A DNA stretch of 51,366 nt from an uncultured Acidimicrobiales bacterium (GTDB lineage Bacteria; Actinomycetota; Acidimicrobiia; Acidimicrobiales; SZUA-35): positions 1 to 51,366 of the forward strand of contig CALEWY010000142.1 in the NCBI GenBank assembly GCA_937925335.1, given 5' to 3'. The number at the start of each line of letters is the position of its first letter. The stretch's first letter is position 1. Of the stretch, positions 26,868 through 35,832 are shown in pieces. A program made the translations under genes and the position numbers. Below the pieces are notes generated by a model that searched no databases, was not told the origin of the DNA, and saw only the letters and a program-made list of their open reading frames with translations.

Positions 26868-28115
26868 ATGCAGCCGACCTATACCGCTGAAGCCGACACG
26901 TTCCGAGAGAAGATCCAGGCGTTCCTGGCTGAGCATCTCCCCGCCAACTGGAAAGGCATCGGCGCTCTCGATGCCGAGGCCGCTCATCAGTTCTCCAACG
27001 AGTGGCGAGTCATCCTCCGTGACAACAAACTTCTCGCCGCATCCTGGCCAGAGGCGTACGGAGGCGCAGGGCTCTCCGAGCTCGAAGGCGTCATCATGGC
27101 CGAGGAGTTCGCGAAGGCGGGCGTTCCGACCGGCACCGCCAACGATGTCTTCGGGATCCAGATGGTCGGCAACACGATCATTCAATGGGGCACCGAAGAG
27201 CAGAAGAAGCACTTCCTCCCCCGCATCATTTCCGGTGAAGATCTCTGGTGCCAGGGCTACTCCGAACCAAACGCCGGCTCCGACCTCGCCAACATTGGCT
27301 GCAAGGCCGAGCTCGATGGCGATGAGTGGATCCTGAACGGCCAGAAGATCTGGACCTCCGCTGGCCACCTCGCCGACTGGATCTTCGTCCTCACTCGCAC
27401 CGACCCCGAAGCCACCAAGCACCGCGGCATCACGTTCGTGCTTTGCCCGATGGATCAGCCGGGTGTTGAGGTTCGCCCGATCAAGATGATCAGCGGTGAG
27501 GCCGAATTCAACGAGGTCTTCTTCTCCGACGCACGCGTTCCCAAAGAGAACGTGATCGGCGAAGTCAACGGTGGCTGGGCTGTCGCGATGACGCTGCTCG
27601 GCTACGAGCGCGGCGAAGCTGCCGCCACCACACCGGTTGCGTTCAAGACCGAACTCGATCGCCTGCTCGCCCTTGCGAAGCAAGAAGGCAAGGCCGACGA
27701 TCCGGTCTTCCGCCAGCGTCTCGCCTGGGCGTACTCCAAGGTTGAGATCATGCGCTTCCTCGGAATGCGCACGCTCACCAAGTTCCTCGAAGGTGGTCAC
27801 CCCGGCCCCGACGCCTCGATCTTCAAGCTCTACTGGAGCGAGTACCACCGTCTGTCGACCGAGCTCTCGCTCGACATCTTAGGCGCTGACGCGATGCAGA
27901 TCGAAGGCAAGTTCCCGTCGAGCGCATTCTCGACCGACCAGCCAGGAGCCCCGAACGACTCAGGCAGTTGGATCGGCACGTTCTTGAACGCTCGAGCCGG
28001 AACGATCTACGCCGGAACCAGCCAGGTGCAGAAGAACATCATCGGTGAGATGGTGCTCGGTCTTCCGAAGGAGCCCAAGGCCGACGGCGGGCCTTGGAAA
28101 GACACCCCGAAGTAG
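26868..28115 (+). CDS. Acyl-CoA dehydrogenase
   Basis: 415 residues, complete three-domain flavoprotein that introduces an alpha-beta double bond into acyl-CoA. Seen: N-terminal helical domain (WPEAYGGAGLSELE), FAD/substrate block GYSEPNAGSDLANIGCKAE, ILNGQKIWTSAGHLADW, the FSDARVPKENVIGEVNGGW strand and the C-terminal RAGTIYAGTSQVQKNIIGEMVLGLP. Chain-length specificity is not predictable. It is divergent from the amidohydrolase and carries the same operator as the TetR gene at 44334, so induction by an acyl-CoA or related ligand is inferred. Confidence 0.96.
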   Translation: MQPTYTAEADTFREKIQAFLAEHLPANWKGIGALDAEAAHQFSNEWRVILRDNKLLAASWPEAYGGAGLSELEGVIMAEEFAKAGVPTGTANDVFGIQMVGNTIIQWGTEEQKKHFLPRIISGEDLWCQGYSEPNAGSDLANIGCKAELDGDEWILNGQKIWTSAGHLADWIFVLTRTDPEATKHRGITFVLCPMDQPGVEVRPIKMISGEAEFNEVFFSDARVPKENVIGEVNGGWAVAMTLLGYERGEAAATTPVAFKTELDRLLALAKQEGKADDPVFRQRLAWAYSKVEIMRFLGMRTLTKFLEGGHPGPDASIFKLYWSEYHRLSTELSLDILGADAMQIEGKFPSSAFSTDQPGAPNDSGSWIGTFLNARAGTIYAGTSQVQKNIIGEMVLGLPKEPKADGGPWKDTPK

Positions 28116-28170
28116 TCACGCGCCAAGCCCGACGTGACGGGCGCAGCGACAGCGACCGAAGAGGAGCAAC

Positions 28171-28419
28171 GTGAACGGAATTTCGAGCGCGGCTGTCTTC
28201 GCCGTCGTAAAACGTCCCGATCTCTGGGTGACCGGCGTTCGCTCGGCGGTGTCGATGGCACCGTCGGGTTGGTGGCGTCGTTCGCCCTTCCTTCCATTGC
28301 CCGATGAGGGCTGGATGCACTTCCGGCTCGAGACGGCCTACGGCGGCGCGGGTGATCAGCCAATGCGAGCCGAAGACTTGATCACCTGGCTCGAGTGGAA
28401 GCGCGACCTCGCGGCCTGA
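28171..28419 (+). CDS. Small conserved actinobacterial protein of unknown function
   Basis: 82 residues, MNGISSAAVFAVVKRPDL then PSGWWRRSPFLPLP and a hydrophilic end with LITWLEWKRDL. The VKRPDLW and GWWRRxPFLPLP blocks are familiar from small proteins annotated as hypothetical in many actinobacteria. It has no membrane segment. GTG start at 28171 is supported by AGGAG five bases upstream. It follows the dehydrogenase after 55 bases and may share its transcript. Confidence 0.8.
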   Translation: MNGISSAAVFAVVKRPDLWVTGVRSAVSMAPSGWWRRSPFLPLPDEGWMHFRLETAYGGAGDQPMRAEDLITWLEWKRDLAA

Positions 28420-28437
28420 CGCGACGCAACCAGCGAG

Positions 28438-28454
28438 TTAGCGAATCTCGCTAA
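28438..28454. terminator. Short hairpin between convergent genes
   Basis: TTAGCGA-atc-TCGCTAA, a 7-bp stem with a 3-base loop, overlaps the stop codon of the ROK gene and lies 18 bases after the small protein stop. It could terminate both converging transcripts; there is no T run. Confidence 0.35.
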
Positions 28455-29331
28455 ACGTTCGACCGAGATGACGGAAGCCGACGGCCCCCGCTCCAATGAG
28501 CGGGCCATCGGCACCGTTGCCGGCGACCTCAACTCGAACACCGCGGGAATAGTCGAGGGCACAAACACGATCTACCTCAGCTTGGGCGGCGGTGAAGAAC
28601 GGTTCGCCGAATCCGAGTGCGACAGAGCCACCGATCACGGCGAGGCGCAGGTCGAGCAGGTTCGCTGTTGACGCGACCGCTCGGCCGACGAGGGTTCCGG
28701 TGCGTGTGATGTCGGCGGTCGATGCCTCCTTGGAAGGGCGACCGATTCGATGGGCGATCGAGGTGCCGGATGCCTCGGCTTCAAGCGTTCCCTGGATTTG
28801 GCGGGGTGGCTCGTTGCCTTCGGGCTCCACGATGACATGACCGATGTGGCCCGCGTTCCCTGTCGCTCCGTCGAGCAGACGCCCATCGAGCACGATCCCG
28901 CCACCAACGCCAGTCGAGATGACCATGGCGATGTAGTTGCGTTCGCCGACCGCTGCGCCAACCCAACCCTCGCCGAGGGCAAGAGCCTTTGCATCGTTGT
29001 CGACTCGGGTCGAGAGGCCCGTGAGTCGGCTGAGTTCTTCTGCAAGGGGGAACGCTCGCCAACCGGGAATGTTGAGCGGGGACACCATCACCCCGCCAGC
29101 CGACATCGGCCCACCGCAGCCGACACCACAGACTGAGAACCGGTCGAACGGCGCGAGCTTGGCGACGAGTTGAGCGACCGCATCAAAGATCTCGGCCGAG
29201 TCAACGATCCGATCTTTGGCGTTCGCCGAGGGGTTTGGAGCCTGATGGGTTTCGTGCAAACCACCGTCTGAATCGACGACCCCAACGGCCAACTTTGTTC
29301 CGCCAATGTCTACTGCGAGAGCCAATTCCAC
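28438..29331 (-). CDS. ROK-family sugar kinase lacking the zinc motif
   Basis: 297 residues. ATP site LALAVDIGGTKLAVGVVD, GVGCGGPM, VDNDAKALALGE with the catalytic Asp, and STGVGGGIV are present. The ROK zinc site (normally CxCGxxGCxE) is replaced by PPRQIQGTLEAEASG, so all Cys ligands are missing while the final Glu remains. The GHIGH part is kept. Known ROK kinases phosphorylate glucose, N-acetylhexosamines or related sugars; specificity is uncertain here. GTG start at 29329-29331 follows a TAGAGT box by 6 bases. It is divergent from moxR. Confidence 0.85.
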   Translation of the reverse strand: MELALAVDIGGTKLAVGVVDSDGGLHETHQAPNPSANAKDRIVDSAEIFDAVAQLVAKLAPFDRFSVCGVGCGGPMSAGGVMVSPLNIPGWRAFPLAEELSRLTGLSTRVDNDAKALALGEGWVGAAVGERNYIAMVISTGVGGGIVLDGRLLDGATGNAGHIGHVIVEPEGNEPPRQIQGTLEAEASGTSIAHRIGRPSKEASTADITRTGTLVGRAVASTANLLDLRLAVIGGSVALGFGEPFFTAAQAEVDRVCALDYSRGVRVEVAGNGADGPLIGAGAVGFRHLGRTFSEIR

Positions 29332-29337
29332 AAGGCG

Positions 29338-29343
29338 ACTCTA
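29338..29343 (-). promoter_or_regulatory. -10 box TAGAGT for the ROK kinase, leaderless type
   Basis: Minus-strand TAGAGT ends 6 bases before the GTG start at 29331; no ribosome binding site is visible between them. Confidence 0.45.
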
Positions 29344-29363
29344 GAGCGCGCGGTTTCCCCCAG

Positions 29364-29369
29364 TACCCT
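29364..29369 (+). promoter_or_regulatory. -10 box TACCCT for moxR, near-leaderless
   Basis: TACCCT ends 8 bases before the GTG at 29378. The same hexamer precedes the genes at 36408 and 44334 at a spacing of 9. Confidence 0.45.
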
Positions 29370-29377
29370 GACCCGCC

Positions 29378-30358
29378 GTGACCGCTCAATCACTGGTTCT
29401 CGACGAGACACGCGCCGCCCGATTCGCTGCCGCCTTCAAGGCGATCGGCGACAACATGGAATTGGTGGTCCGAGGCAAACGCGAGGTGGTTGAGCAAACA
29501 CTGCTCTGCCTGCTCTCCAATGGCCATCTATTGGTCGAGGACGTTCCGGGTGTTGGCAAGACCACACTCGCCAAAGCGCTTTCGGCGTCGATCGGCGCCG
29601 ACCTCGGCCGTATCCAGTTCACGCCTGACCTTCTGCCGGCGGATGTCACGGGCGTGAGCATCTGGAATCGTGCCAACTCTGAGTTCGAGTTCCGTCCGGG
29701 GCCGATCTTCACGAAACTCGTTCTGGCAGACGAGATCAACCGAGCGTCACCGAAGACGCAGTCAGCCCTCCTCGAGGCCATGGCCGAGGCGCAGGTCACC
29801 GTCGACGGCACAACCCATCAGCTTCCGTCGCCGTTCATGGTGATGGCCACGCAGAACCCCATCGAGCAGGAGGGCACCTATCCCCTGCCCGAGTCACAGC
29901 TCGATCGATTCCTCATGCGCATCTCGGTTGGTTACCCAGGCCGCGACGACGAGTTCGCAATTCTTCACACCCACGAGACCGACAACGTCGTCGCCGACCT
30001 CAAGCCGGTCGCAACGATGAACGACGTGTCGACGATGTCTCAACTCGTCAACACCGTCCACATCGAGAACGATCTTCGGGCCTACCTCATCGATCTTGCC
30101 GACGCGACACGTCGCCATCCGTCGATCGCGCTTGGCATGTCACCTCGAGCAACGCTCAGCCTGCAGCGTGTCTCACGCGCTCGTGCCGCGGCCGCTGGAC
30201 GCACGTTCGTCACCGATGACGACATCAAAGCCGTCGCCGTCAACGTCATCTCCCACCGGCTCATTCTCAACCCTGAGGCCATGCTGCGAGGAACCGAAGC
30301 CTCCGCCGTGGTGGGCGACATACTGCGGTCGGTGCCCGTCCCCTACGATCGGGTCTGA
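29378..30358 (+). CDS. MoxR-family AAA+ ATPase
   Basis: 326 residues. Walker A LVEDVPGVGKTTLAKAL, Walker B LVLADEINRASPKTQSALLEAM, sensor ATQNPIEQEGTYPLPESQLDRF. MoxR ATPases act as chaperones for assembly of partner complexes. It leads an operon with a DUF58 protein and a transglutaminase, overlapping the next gene by one base, a conserved bacterial trio whose exact client is unknown. Confidence 0.95.
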   Translation: MTAQSLVLDETRAARFAAAFKAIGDNMELVVRGKREVVEQTLLCLLSNGHLLVEDVPGVGKTTLAKALSASIGADLGRIQFTPDLLPADVTGVSIWNRANSEFEFRPGPIFTKLVLADEINRASPKTQSALLEAMAEAQVTVDGTTHQLPSPFMVMATQNPIEQEGTYPLPESQLDRFLMRISVGYPGRDDEFAILHTHETDNVVADLKPVATMNDVSTMSQLVNTVHIENDLRAYLIDLADATRRHPSIALGMSPRATLSLQRVSRARAAAAGRTFVTDDDIKAVAVNVISHRLILNPEAMLRGTEASAVVGDILRSVPVPYDRV

Positions 30359-31533
30359 TGCGACCAACTCGAGCGGGGATCGGCCTCACCGTCGTCGGAA
30401 TCGGCTGCTTGATCATCGGCCGAGTTTTCGGCACGACCGAGCTCTACTACCTCGCCGCCATGGCAGCCGTCGCCATCGTTGGCGCCGTGCTCTACACCGC
30501 AAACGCCCGGCTCGACCTCACGGTTGGCCGAGTTGCGAACCCCACCCGGCTGCGGGTCGGCACACCGGCTCGGATCGACCTGAGCCTCTACAACCAGGGG
30601 AAGCGCAAAACCCCGGTCCTGCAGGTGCAGGACAACGTCCAGAACTCGACCGGCGCATCGCTGCTTCTTGCCCCCATCACGCCAAACGACGAAGCCCGGA
30701 TCGCCTATCGCTTGCCGACTCGTCGGCGAGGTGAGCTCACCGTCGGCCCACTCGACCTCACACTCGGCGACCCGCTCGGTCTGACCTCGTCAACCGTTCG
30801 TGCTTCAGACCATGTTGGTCTGCTCGTTCACCCGACCCTCGTCGACCTCGGCGTACTCAACGCCACAGCCGGCCACGATCCAACAGCCGAGCAACAGCAA
30901 ACACGCGCTCTGGCGACGGGAGGCGACGAGTTCTTCGCGCTTCGCCCATACGTGGTCGGTGACGAGCTTCGACGAGTCAATTGGCGAGCAAGTGCACGAA
31001 CCGGTGATCTCGTCGTTCGCCAAGAAGAACGGCCACGAACCGGCCGAGTCACCGTGGTGCTCGATCGTCGCCGAGAGGTCTACGACGACGAAGGCTTCGA
31101 GCGAGCTGTCTCCGCCGCGCTGAGCGTCTTGCATGCCGGATGGCGCGGCGACGACGCCCTTCGATTCTTGACGACCGCCAGCTCGGGGTTCACCGACATC
31201 CGAAGCCGTGGCGAGCTCGATGCCGTCGACGAGCAGTTGGCCACGATCGGCACCACCGAAGCCGCCTCGCTGATCCGTACGATCGACGAGCTCAGCCGGG
31301 TCGGCCGCGGCGGCACGCTCATCATCGTGACCGGCATCCCGAGCAACGAGTTGCCGGCATCGCTCGACGTTGCCCGCCGATCATTCGGCCGGGTCAACAC
31401 CGTTATCTGCCACGGAGCGACCGTCGACGGTCTCGAGAGCGCCGTCATCCACGACGGTGTCAACGACTTTCCCGCCGCCTGGCACACCAGCCAGCACCGA
31501 GAAGCGAATACTCGAATCGGAGGCGCCATATGA
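30358..31533 (+). CDS. DUF58 domain protein (MoxR partner)
   Basis: 391 residues. Two N-terminal membrane segments (about 7-22 and 28-45), an immunoglobulin-like stretch, then the DUF58 signature FFALRPYVVGDELRRVNWRAS, GDLVVRQEE and a VWA-like half (VTVVLDRRREVYDDEGFE). In this family DUF58 proteins are thought to bind partners through a VWA-like fold and to be handled by MoxR. Overlaps the transglutaminase start by 4 bases (ATGA). Confidence 0.93.
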   Translation: MRPTRAGIGLTVVGIGCLIIGRVFGTTELYYLAAMAAVAIVGAVLYTANARLDLTVGRVANPTRLRVGTPARIDLSLYNQGKRKTPVLQVQDNVQNSTGASLLLAPITPNDEARIAYRLPTRRRGELTVGPLDLTLGDPLGLTSSTVRASDHVGLLVHPTLVDLGVLNATAGHDPTAEQQQTRALATGGDEFFALRPYVVGDELRRVNWRASARTGDLVVRQEERPRTGRVTVVLDRRREVYDDEGFERAVSAALSVLHAGWRGDDALRFLTTASSGFTDIRSRGELDAVDEQLATIGTTEAASLIRTIDELSRVGRGGTLIIVTGIPSNELPASLDVARRSFGRVNTVICHGATVDGLESAVIHDGVNDFPAAWHTSQHREANTRIGGAI

Positions 31534-33821
31534 CCGCCCGAGGCGACGTCACTCATCCGCCGATCTGGTTGGAGGCGGTCGCAGCGCTGATCGTCCCAGC
31601 AGCTGCGTTCGGATTCGTCCGCATCTTCCTCGAGACCAGTGCCCTTGGCCCCGTCGTTGGTGCCGCTCTGTTGTCGAGTGCCACAGCGGTTGCCACCAGG
31701 CGAGCTCGGGTTCCACTCCTTCCGTCGATCCTCATCTCGCTTGTCGCTCTCGTCATCCTCTTGGCCGCCCGGTTCGCGCCCGAGACGATGCGCCTTGGTG
31801 TCATCCCGAGCCGAACGACGATCGACGCCTTCCGTGGACTCGGCGAACTCGGCATCGAACAGTTCCGCGAGCTGCGGGCGCCGGTCGAGTCGACCGCACC
31901 GTTCATCGCAGCGTCGATGGGTGCAACCTGGCTGATGGCGTTCCTCACCGATTGGGGCGCGATGCGCCTCAGGCTTGCGTTCGAGCCGGTGCTGCCCGGA
32001 GCGCTGCTGTTCATCTTTGCCTCGGTCCTCGGCTCAGGCGAGCGCAAGATTCTCACCACGCTGATCTTCGTTGCTGCCGTGGTTGCCTGGGCGATCGCCC
32101 AACGAACGGCAAACTTGATCGAACGAGGTGTGTGGCTCACGACCGACCGCACCCGCGGGCCTTCAGGCCTGGCCCGAGCTGGCCTCGGACTCGCGGCGAT
32201 CGCCATGGTGGCCGGTGTGGTGATCGGACCCCGCCTGCCGGGAGCCGAAGCCGAAGAGCTCTACGCGTGGCGCGATCGAACCGACCCGACTCGCGTGGTC
32301 GTCAGCCCCTACGCAAACATCGGAAGCCGGCTTGTCAGCCAGACCTCGGTCACGATGTTCACCGTCGAATCAAACCGCCCCGCCTACTGGCGCCTTGCCG
32401 GGCTCGACACGTTCAACGCTGAAGACGGCATCTGGCAGACCAAAGGCGAGTTCCAGCCTGAAGACGGCGGGCTGCCGGGCACCGCGGCCAGAGCTGGCAC
32501 GACCGTCACCGTTGAGCAGCGGTTCGAGATCGAGGCGCTGAGCGCGATCTGGCTACCCGCAGCGTTCGCCCCTTCGAATCTGACCGAGTCGACCGTCCCA
32601 GCGACCTGGAATGCTGACTCTGCCGCTCTCACCGTCAACAACGACTTCAACGACTCCGACGGTGTCGCCTACTCGATCGAGTCCGTTCTCCCGCTCTACA
32701 CACCCGATGAGCTCAACGGCGCCTCGGAGTTCGTGCCGGTTGACATCGCTGAGCGTTACCTCAGCCTTCCGGGTGGCGTGACCCCTCGAATCGCTTCTGA
32801 AGCGCAGACGATCACGCAGGGTGCGACCACTCGCTACGAGCAGATGCTCGCACTGCAGGCCTACTTCCGAGACTTCGACTACAGCGTGCAACTCGGGGCC
32901 CGAGGCGACGACCCGATCGAGACCTTCCTCGACGAGCGCGTCGGCTTTTGCCAACAGTTCAGCGGAACGTTTGCCTTGATGGCTCGTTCCCTCGGCGCTC
33001 CCGCTCGAGTCGCCGTCGGATTCACATGGGGTGATCAGATCGCCGACGGTGTCTACGAAGTGACCGGCCGCCACACCCATGCGTGGCCCGAGGTGTGGTT
33101 CGACGGCCTCGGTTGGGTCGCCTTCGAACCCACGCCGGGCCGTGGCGCTCCGGACGCTGAGTACACCAACGTCACGCCCACCCAGGATTCACTGACCTCG
33201 GCAGACCCGGATGCACCAGCGCCGGACAACCCGAACGTCACCCCCAACCAGCCAAGCCTCGAGGATCTGCTCCCCGAGATCGATACCGGCCTCGATGCAC
33301 CAGTCGCTCCGACCGATGGTGGCGGCATCAGCATTCCGTGGCCGGTCTTTGCCGTGCTCGGTGTCATCGCCGCCTATGCAGGCATCATGTTTGGCTGGCG
33401 AGAGCTCATCAAACGACGTCGGAGAAGTCGGGCTCAAACAGCCCAGCAGCAGATCGAAGCATCGTGGGCCGAGGCACTCGACGAACTGGACCTCGGCTTC
33501 GACCTGGTTCGTTCACCGTCGGAGACCAGACGAGAGTTTGCTCGACGAGCCAGTCAGGATCGTCGGGTCCCAGAGGAGTCACTGTTCACGTTGTCTCGTG
33601 CGGTCACCGAAGCTCGCTATCGCTCGGCAACCGAAGCAGGCGACGCCGGCATCGCAGCAGCGATTGCCGAGGCCGAGCAGGCGCGTGACGAGATCACCAA
33701 GCGAGTGGCCGAACGAGTCTCATGGCATGTGCGCCTGGGTCGCCAGCTCGATCCACGACGATTGATCACGTCGCGCGAACGAATCGCGATCGACTCCTCG
33801 TCGATCAACATCGCGACGTAA
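31530..33821 (+). CDS. Membrane transglutaminase-like protein (TgpA type)
   Basis: 763 residues from the ATG at 31530, which has GGAGG upstream and overlaps the DUF58 stop. Five or six membrane segments at about 12-220, an extracytoplasmic region with the transglutaminase core (GFCQQFSGTFALMARSLG, Cys474; TGRHTHAWPEVW, His517; WVAFEPTPG in place of the FDPT block), a Pro/Asp-rich linker, a final membrane segment near 600-620 and a cytoplasmic tail with DUF4129-like sequence (ETRREFARRA, RYRSATEA). The family pairs with MoxR and DUF58; the substrate is unknown, with cell-wall or surface protein processing as an inference. Confidence 0.92.
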   Translation: MTARGDVTHPPIWLEAVAALIVPAAAFGFVRIFLETSALGPVVGAALLSSATAVATRRARVPLLPSILISLVALVILLAARFAPETMRLGVIPSRTTIDAFRGLGELGIEQFRELRAPVESTAPFIAASMGATWLMAFLTDWGAMRLRLAFEPVLPGALLFIFASVLGSGERKILTTLIFVAAVVAWAIAQRTANLIERGVWLTTDRTRGPSGLARAGLGLAAIAMVAGVVIGPRLPGAEAEELYAWRDRTDPTRVVVSPYANIGSRLVSQTSVTMFTVESNRPAYWRLAGLDTFNAEDGIWQTKGEFQPEDGGLPGTAARAGTTVTVEQRFEIEALSAIWLPAAFAPSNLTESTVPATWNADSAALTVNNDFNDSDGVAYSIESVLPLYTPDELNGASEFVPVDIAERYLSLPGGVTPRIASEAQTITQGATTRYEQMLALQAYFRDFDYSVQLGARGDDPIETFLDERVGFCQQFSGTFALMARSLGAPARVAVGFTWGDQIADGVYEVTGRHTHAWPEVWFDGLGWVAFEPTPGRGAPDAEYTNVTPTQDSLTSADPDAPAPDNPNVTPNQPSLEDLLPEIDTGLDAPVAPTDGGGISIPWPVFAVLGVIAAYAGIMFGWRELIKRRRRSRAQTAQQQIEASWAEALDELDLGFDLVRSPSETRREFARRASQDRRVPEESLFTLSRAVTEARYRSATEAGDAGIAAAIAEAEQARDEITKRVAERVSWHVRLGRQLDPRRLITSRERIAIDSSSINIAT

Positions 33822-33879
33822 CAGTCGCGACGTAACAGCTGCGACGCCGCTGGTGTCGATCAACATGGCGACGTAAAGG
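33801..33879 (+). repeat. Repeated copies of the transglutaminase 3' end
   Basis: TCGATCAACATCGCGACGTA (33801-33820) includes the last codons and stop. The TCGCGACGTAACAG part recurs directly at 33825-33838, and TCGATCAACATGGCGACGTA recurs at 33856-33875 with one mismatch. All copies preserve a TAA in the same context. Confidence 0.85.
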
Positions 33880-33928
33880 CGTCCCAAACGCAACAATGCT
33901 CGCGAACCGGAGCTCAGCTCTGTGCAGT

Positions 33929-33962
33929 GCGGTGCCAGTGTTGCGGTGCCAGGGTTGCGGTG
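33929..33962 (+). repeat. 14-bp tandem repeat
   Basis: GCGGTGCCAGTGTT (33929-33942) and GCGGTGCCAGGGTT (33943-33956), then GCGGTGG, lie in the 185-base convergent gap between the transglutaminase and the DUF3040 gene. I see no gene or clear terminator in that gap. Confidence 0.8.
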
Positions 33963-34006
33963 GCCCAGATGTATCAGGCCAGCTGCCGCACTCTCGACCT
34001 CAGCGA

Positions 34007-34372
34007 TTAGTCAGCTTCGAGATCGTCGTCGGAGACTTCATCACGACGACGCAGATTCGGGTTCGCCGTCTTGATGGCGTTCGACATCTTGTTCATGCCA
34101 GCGCGACTCATCATCCGAAGATTGCGCTCGAAACCGAGCGCACTGATCAGCATCAACAAGAAGCCGACGAACGCGATCAGGAAGTGGATCTGCAGCGTTG
34201 AGACCAGAACGACGAGACCGACGATGAATCCAACGATGGTCCACTTCAAGGATCCGATGGCGTGGCGATACACGGTGGTCTCGCTGACCTCGCGCGCCAG
34301 GCGCGGGTCGGACTTGTGCAGCTGCTTCTCGATCTCGTCGAGAATCCTCTGTTCGTTTTCTGACAGCGGCAT
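34007..34372 (-). CDS. DUF3040 small membrane protein
   Basis: 121 residues starting MPLSENEQRILDEIEKQL, the standard DUF3040 opening, then two membrane segments (about 43-60 and 62-80) and a basic/acidic C-terminus ending DDDLEAD. The ATG at 34370-34372 is chosen over a longer frame because the family begins here; AGGGAAC lies upstream. DUF3040 proteins are common in actinobacteria, often near the mra/dinB region; no function is established. Its leader carries a hairpin. Confidence 0.9.
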   Translation of the reverse strand: MPLSENEQRILDEIEKQLHKSDPRLAREVSETTVYRHAIGSLKWTIVGFIVGLVVLVSTLQIHFLIAFVGFLLMLISALGFERNLRMMSRAGMNKMSNAIKTANPNLRRRDEVSDDDLEAD

Positions 34373-34421
34373 TGCCGTTCCCTGACTCCGAAGCTCCTGT
34401 AAACGCCCCGCACGCAGCGGT

Positions 34422-34450
34422 CCCGGTAGAACCGGGTTGGCGTCAGTGTA
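34422..34450 (-). promoter_or_regulatory. Promoter -10 and 5'-terminal hairpin of the DUF3040 gene
   Basis: Minus-strand TACACT (34445-34450) fits TANNNT and predicts a start near 34438. Immediately after it lies CCCGGT-tct-ACCGGG (34422-34436), so the message would open with a 6-bp hairpin, then about 50 bases of leader. Confidence 0.4.
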
Positions 34451-34512
34451 GTGTCGCGCACCCTCGAGTCGGAGGCAACGCGGACGCTTACCCCTTTTGT
34501 GGGCCGGACGAC

Positions 34513-35832
34513 TCAATTTTTTCGGCCGTTCTTCGGGTCTCGCTCATCGCCAGGCTTTGGGTCTCGGTCGCCATTGGGATCGTCGGGGCCCCACGGGCGG
34601 GTGCGATCGCTCCCTTCCTTGGAGCCGGCCTTCAGACCGGCGTCGGAGACCAACGTCGCCGGCCCAATCGCCGACTCGCCGAACTTTGCTCGAATCTCAT
34701 CGATCGCCGGCGTGCTGGACGGAACGTCTGGCTCCACAAGATCGTCGAAGCTCAATTGATCAGCCCGATCGGTCGTGAGTCCAGAGACACCAACACCGAG
34801 CAGCCGAATGCCGAGCCCGATATCGATCTTCGCTAACAACTCATCGGCGATGGCCAAGATCTGAGACGCTTCGTCGGTGGGGCGCTCCAGCGTGTGCGAC
34901 CGAGTCAGCGTCTGAAACGTTGGGTATCGGACCTTGATCGAAACGGTCTTTCCCCGCAGCGATGCCTTGCGTAACCGGCTCGACACCGAATCAGCCATCC
35001 GCACGATTTCGCGGTGCAGGGCGTCGATCTCGTAGAGGTCGTGCACGAACGTCTCTTCGTGGCTGACGGATTTCGTCTGACGGCTCGGCTCGACTGGACG
35101 CTCGTCGCGACCGTTGGCCACCTCATGAAGATGTTTGCCAGACGCCTCACCGACAGCGGAGATCAAGAGCGGAAGCGACAGGTCTGCAAGATCACCCACC
35201 GTCTGAATTCCGAAACGGTCGAGCCGTTCGGCGGTCTTCGGGCCAACGCCCCACATCGCTCGAACCGGCAACGGCCGCAGAAACCCTTCGACCTCCGGTG
35301 GTCGAACGACTCGGACACCCAGGCCAGGTTCAACTCGCCGGCCGACGATCTGTGGCTTGGCATCTTCGGACGCAAGCTTTGCGACAAGTTTCGAGGGCGC
35401 GAGCCCAACCGAACAGGTGAGGGCAGTCTCCTCGAACACTCGGCTTCGGATCGACCGGGCGATCGCTGGGGCCGGGCCAAGCACGCGTTGAGCTCCGGTG
35501 ACGTCGAGAAAGGCTTCGTCGAGCGACAGCGGCTCAACCAGCGGCGTGACGTCCCGGAAGATCGCCATCACGTCCTTGCTGACCTCGGCGTAGAGCGAGT
35601 GGTTGCCAGGGAGGAAGATCGCGTGGGGGCACAGCCGGCGCGCCTGGCTCGATGCCATGGCCGAGCGAACGCCAAACACACGAGCTTCGTAGTTGGCAGC
35701 GGCCACCACCCCTCGTTGGCTTCCTCCGCCAACGACGACGGGACGGCCAGCGAGCTCGGGTTTCTCTCGGATCTCAACGGACACGTAGAACGCGTCCATG
35801 TCGACGTGCAGAATCGCTCGTGATCCGCTCAC
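34513..35832 (-). CDS. dinB: Y-family DNA polymerase IV
   Basis: 439 residues. Catalytic motifs [14 protein letters not shown] and [12 protein letters not shown], then the thumb HhH ([17 protein letters not shown]) and little-finger domain. QLSFDDL near residue 360 fits a beta-clamp-binding motif. The last 40 residues are Lys/Arg/Asp/Gly-rich and probably disordered. It performs translesion synthesis. It overlaps the Nudix gene by 4 bases; I see no LexA box directly upstream of this operon. Confidence 0.95.
   Translation of the reverse strand: MSGSRAILHVDMDAFYVSVEIREKPELAGRPVVVGGGSQRGVVAAANYEARVFGVRSAMASSQARRLCPHAIFLPGNHSLYAEVSKDVMAIFRDVTPLVEPLSLDEAFLDVTGAQRVLGPAPAIARSIRSRVFEETALTCSVGLAPSKLVAKLASEDAKPQIVGRRVEPGLGVRVVRPPEVEGFLRPLPVRAMWGVGPKTAERLDRFGIQTVGDLADLSLPLLISAVGEASGKHLHEVANGRDERPVEPSRQTKSVSHEETFVHDLYEIDALHREIVRMADSVSSRLRKASLRGKTVSIKVRYPTFQTLTRSHTLERPTDEASQILAIADELLAKIDIGLGIRLLGVGVSGLTTDRADQLSFDDLVEPDVPSSTPAIDEIRAKFGESAIGPATLVSDAGLKAGSKEGSDRTRPWGPDDPNGDRDPKPGDERDPKNGRKN

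Noticed and set aside
33801-33966. Repeats after the transglutaminase gene as a small CRISPR
   Set aside because: Repeats are too short and unevenly spaced, contain the gene end itself, and no cas gene is present.
34373-34516. Longer N-terminus for the DUF3040 protein
   Set aside because: MPLSENEQRIL is the usual family start and the extension overlaps a predicted promoter and leader.
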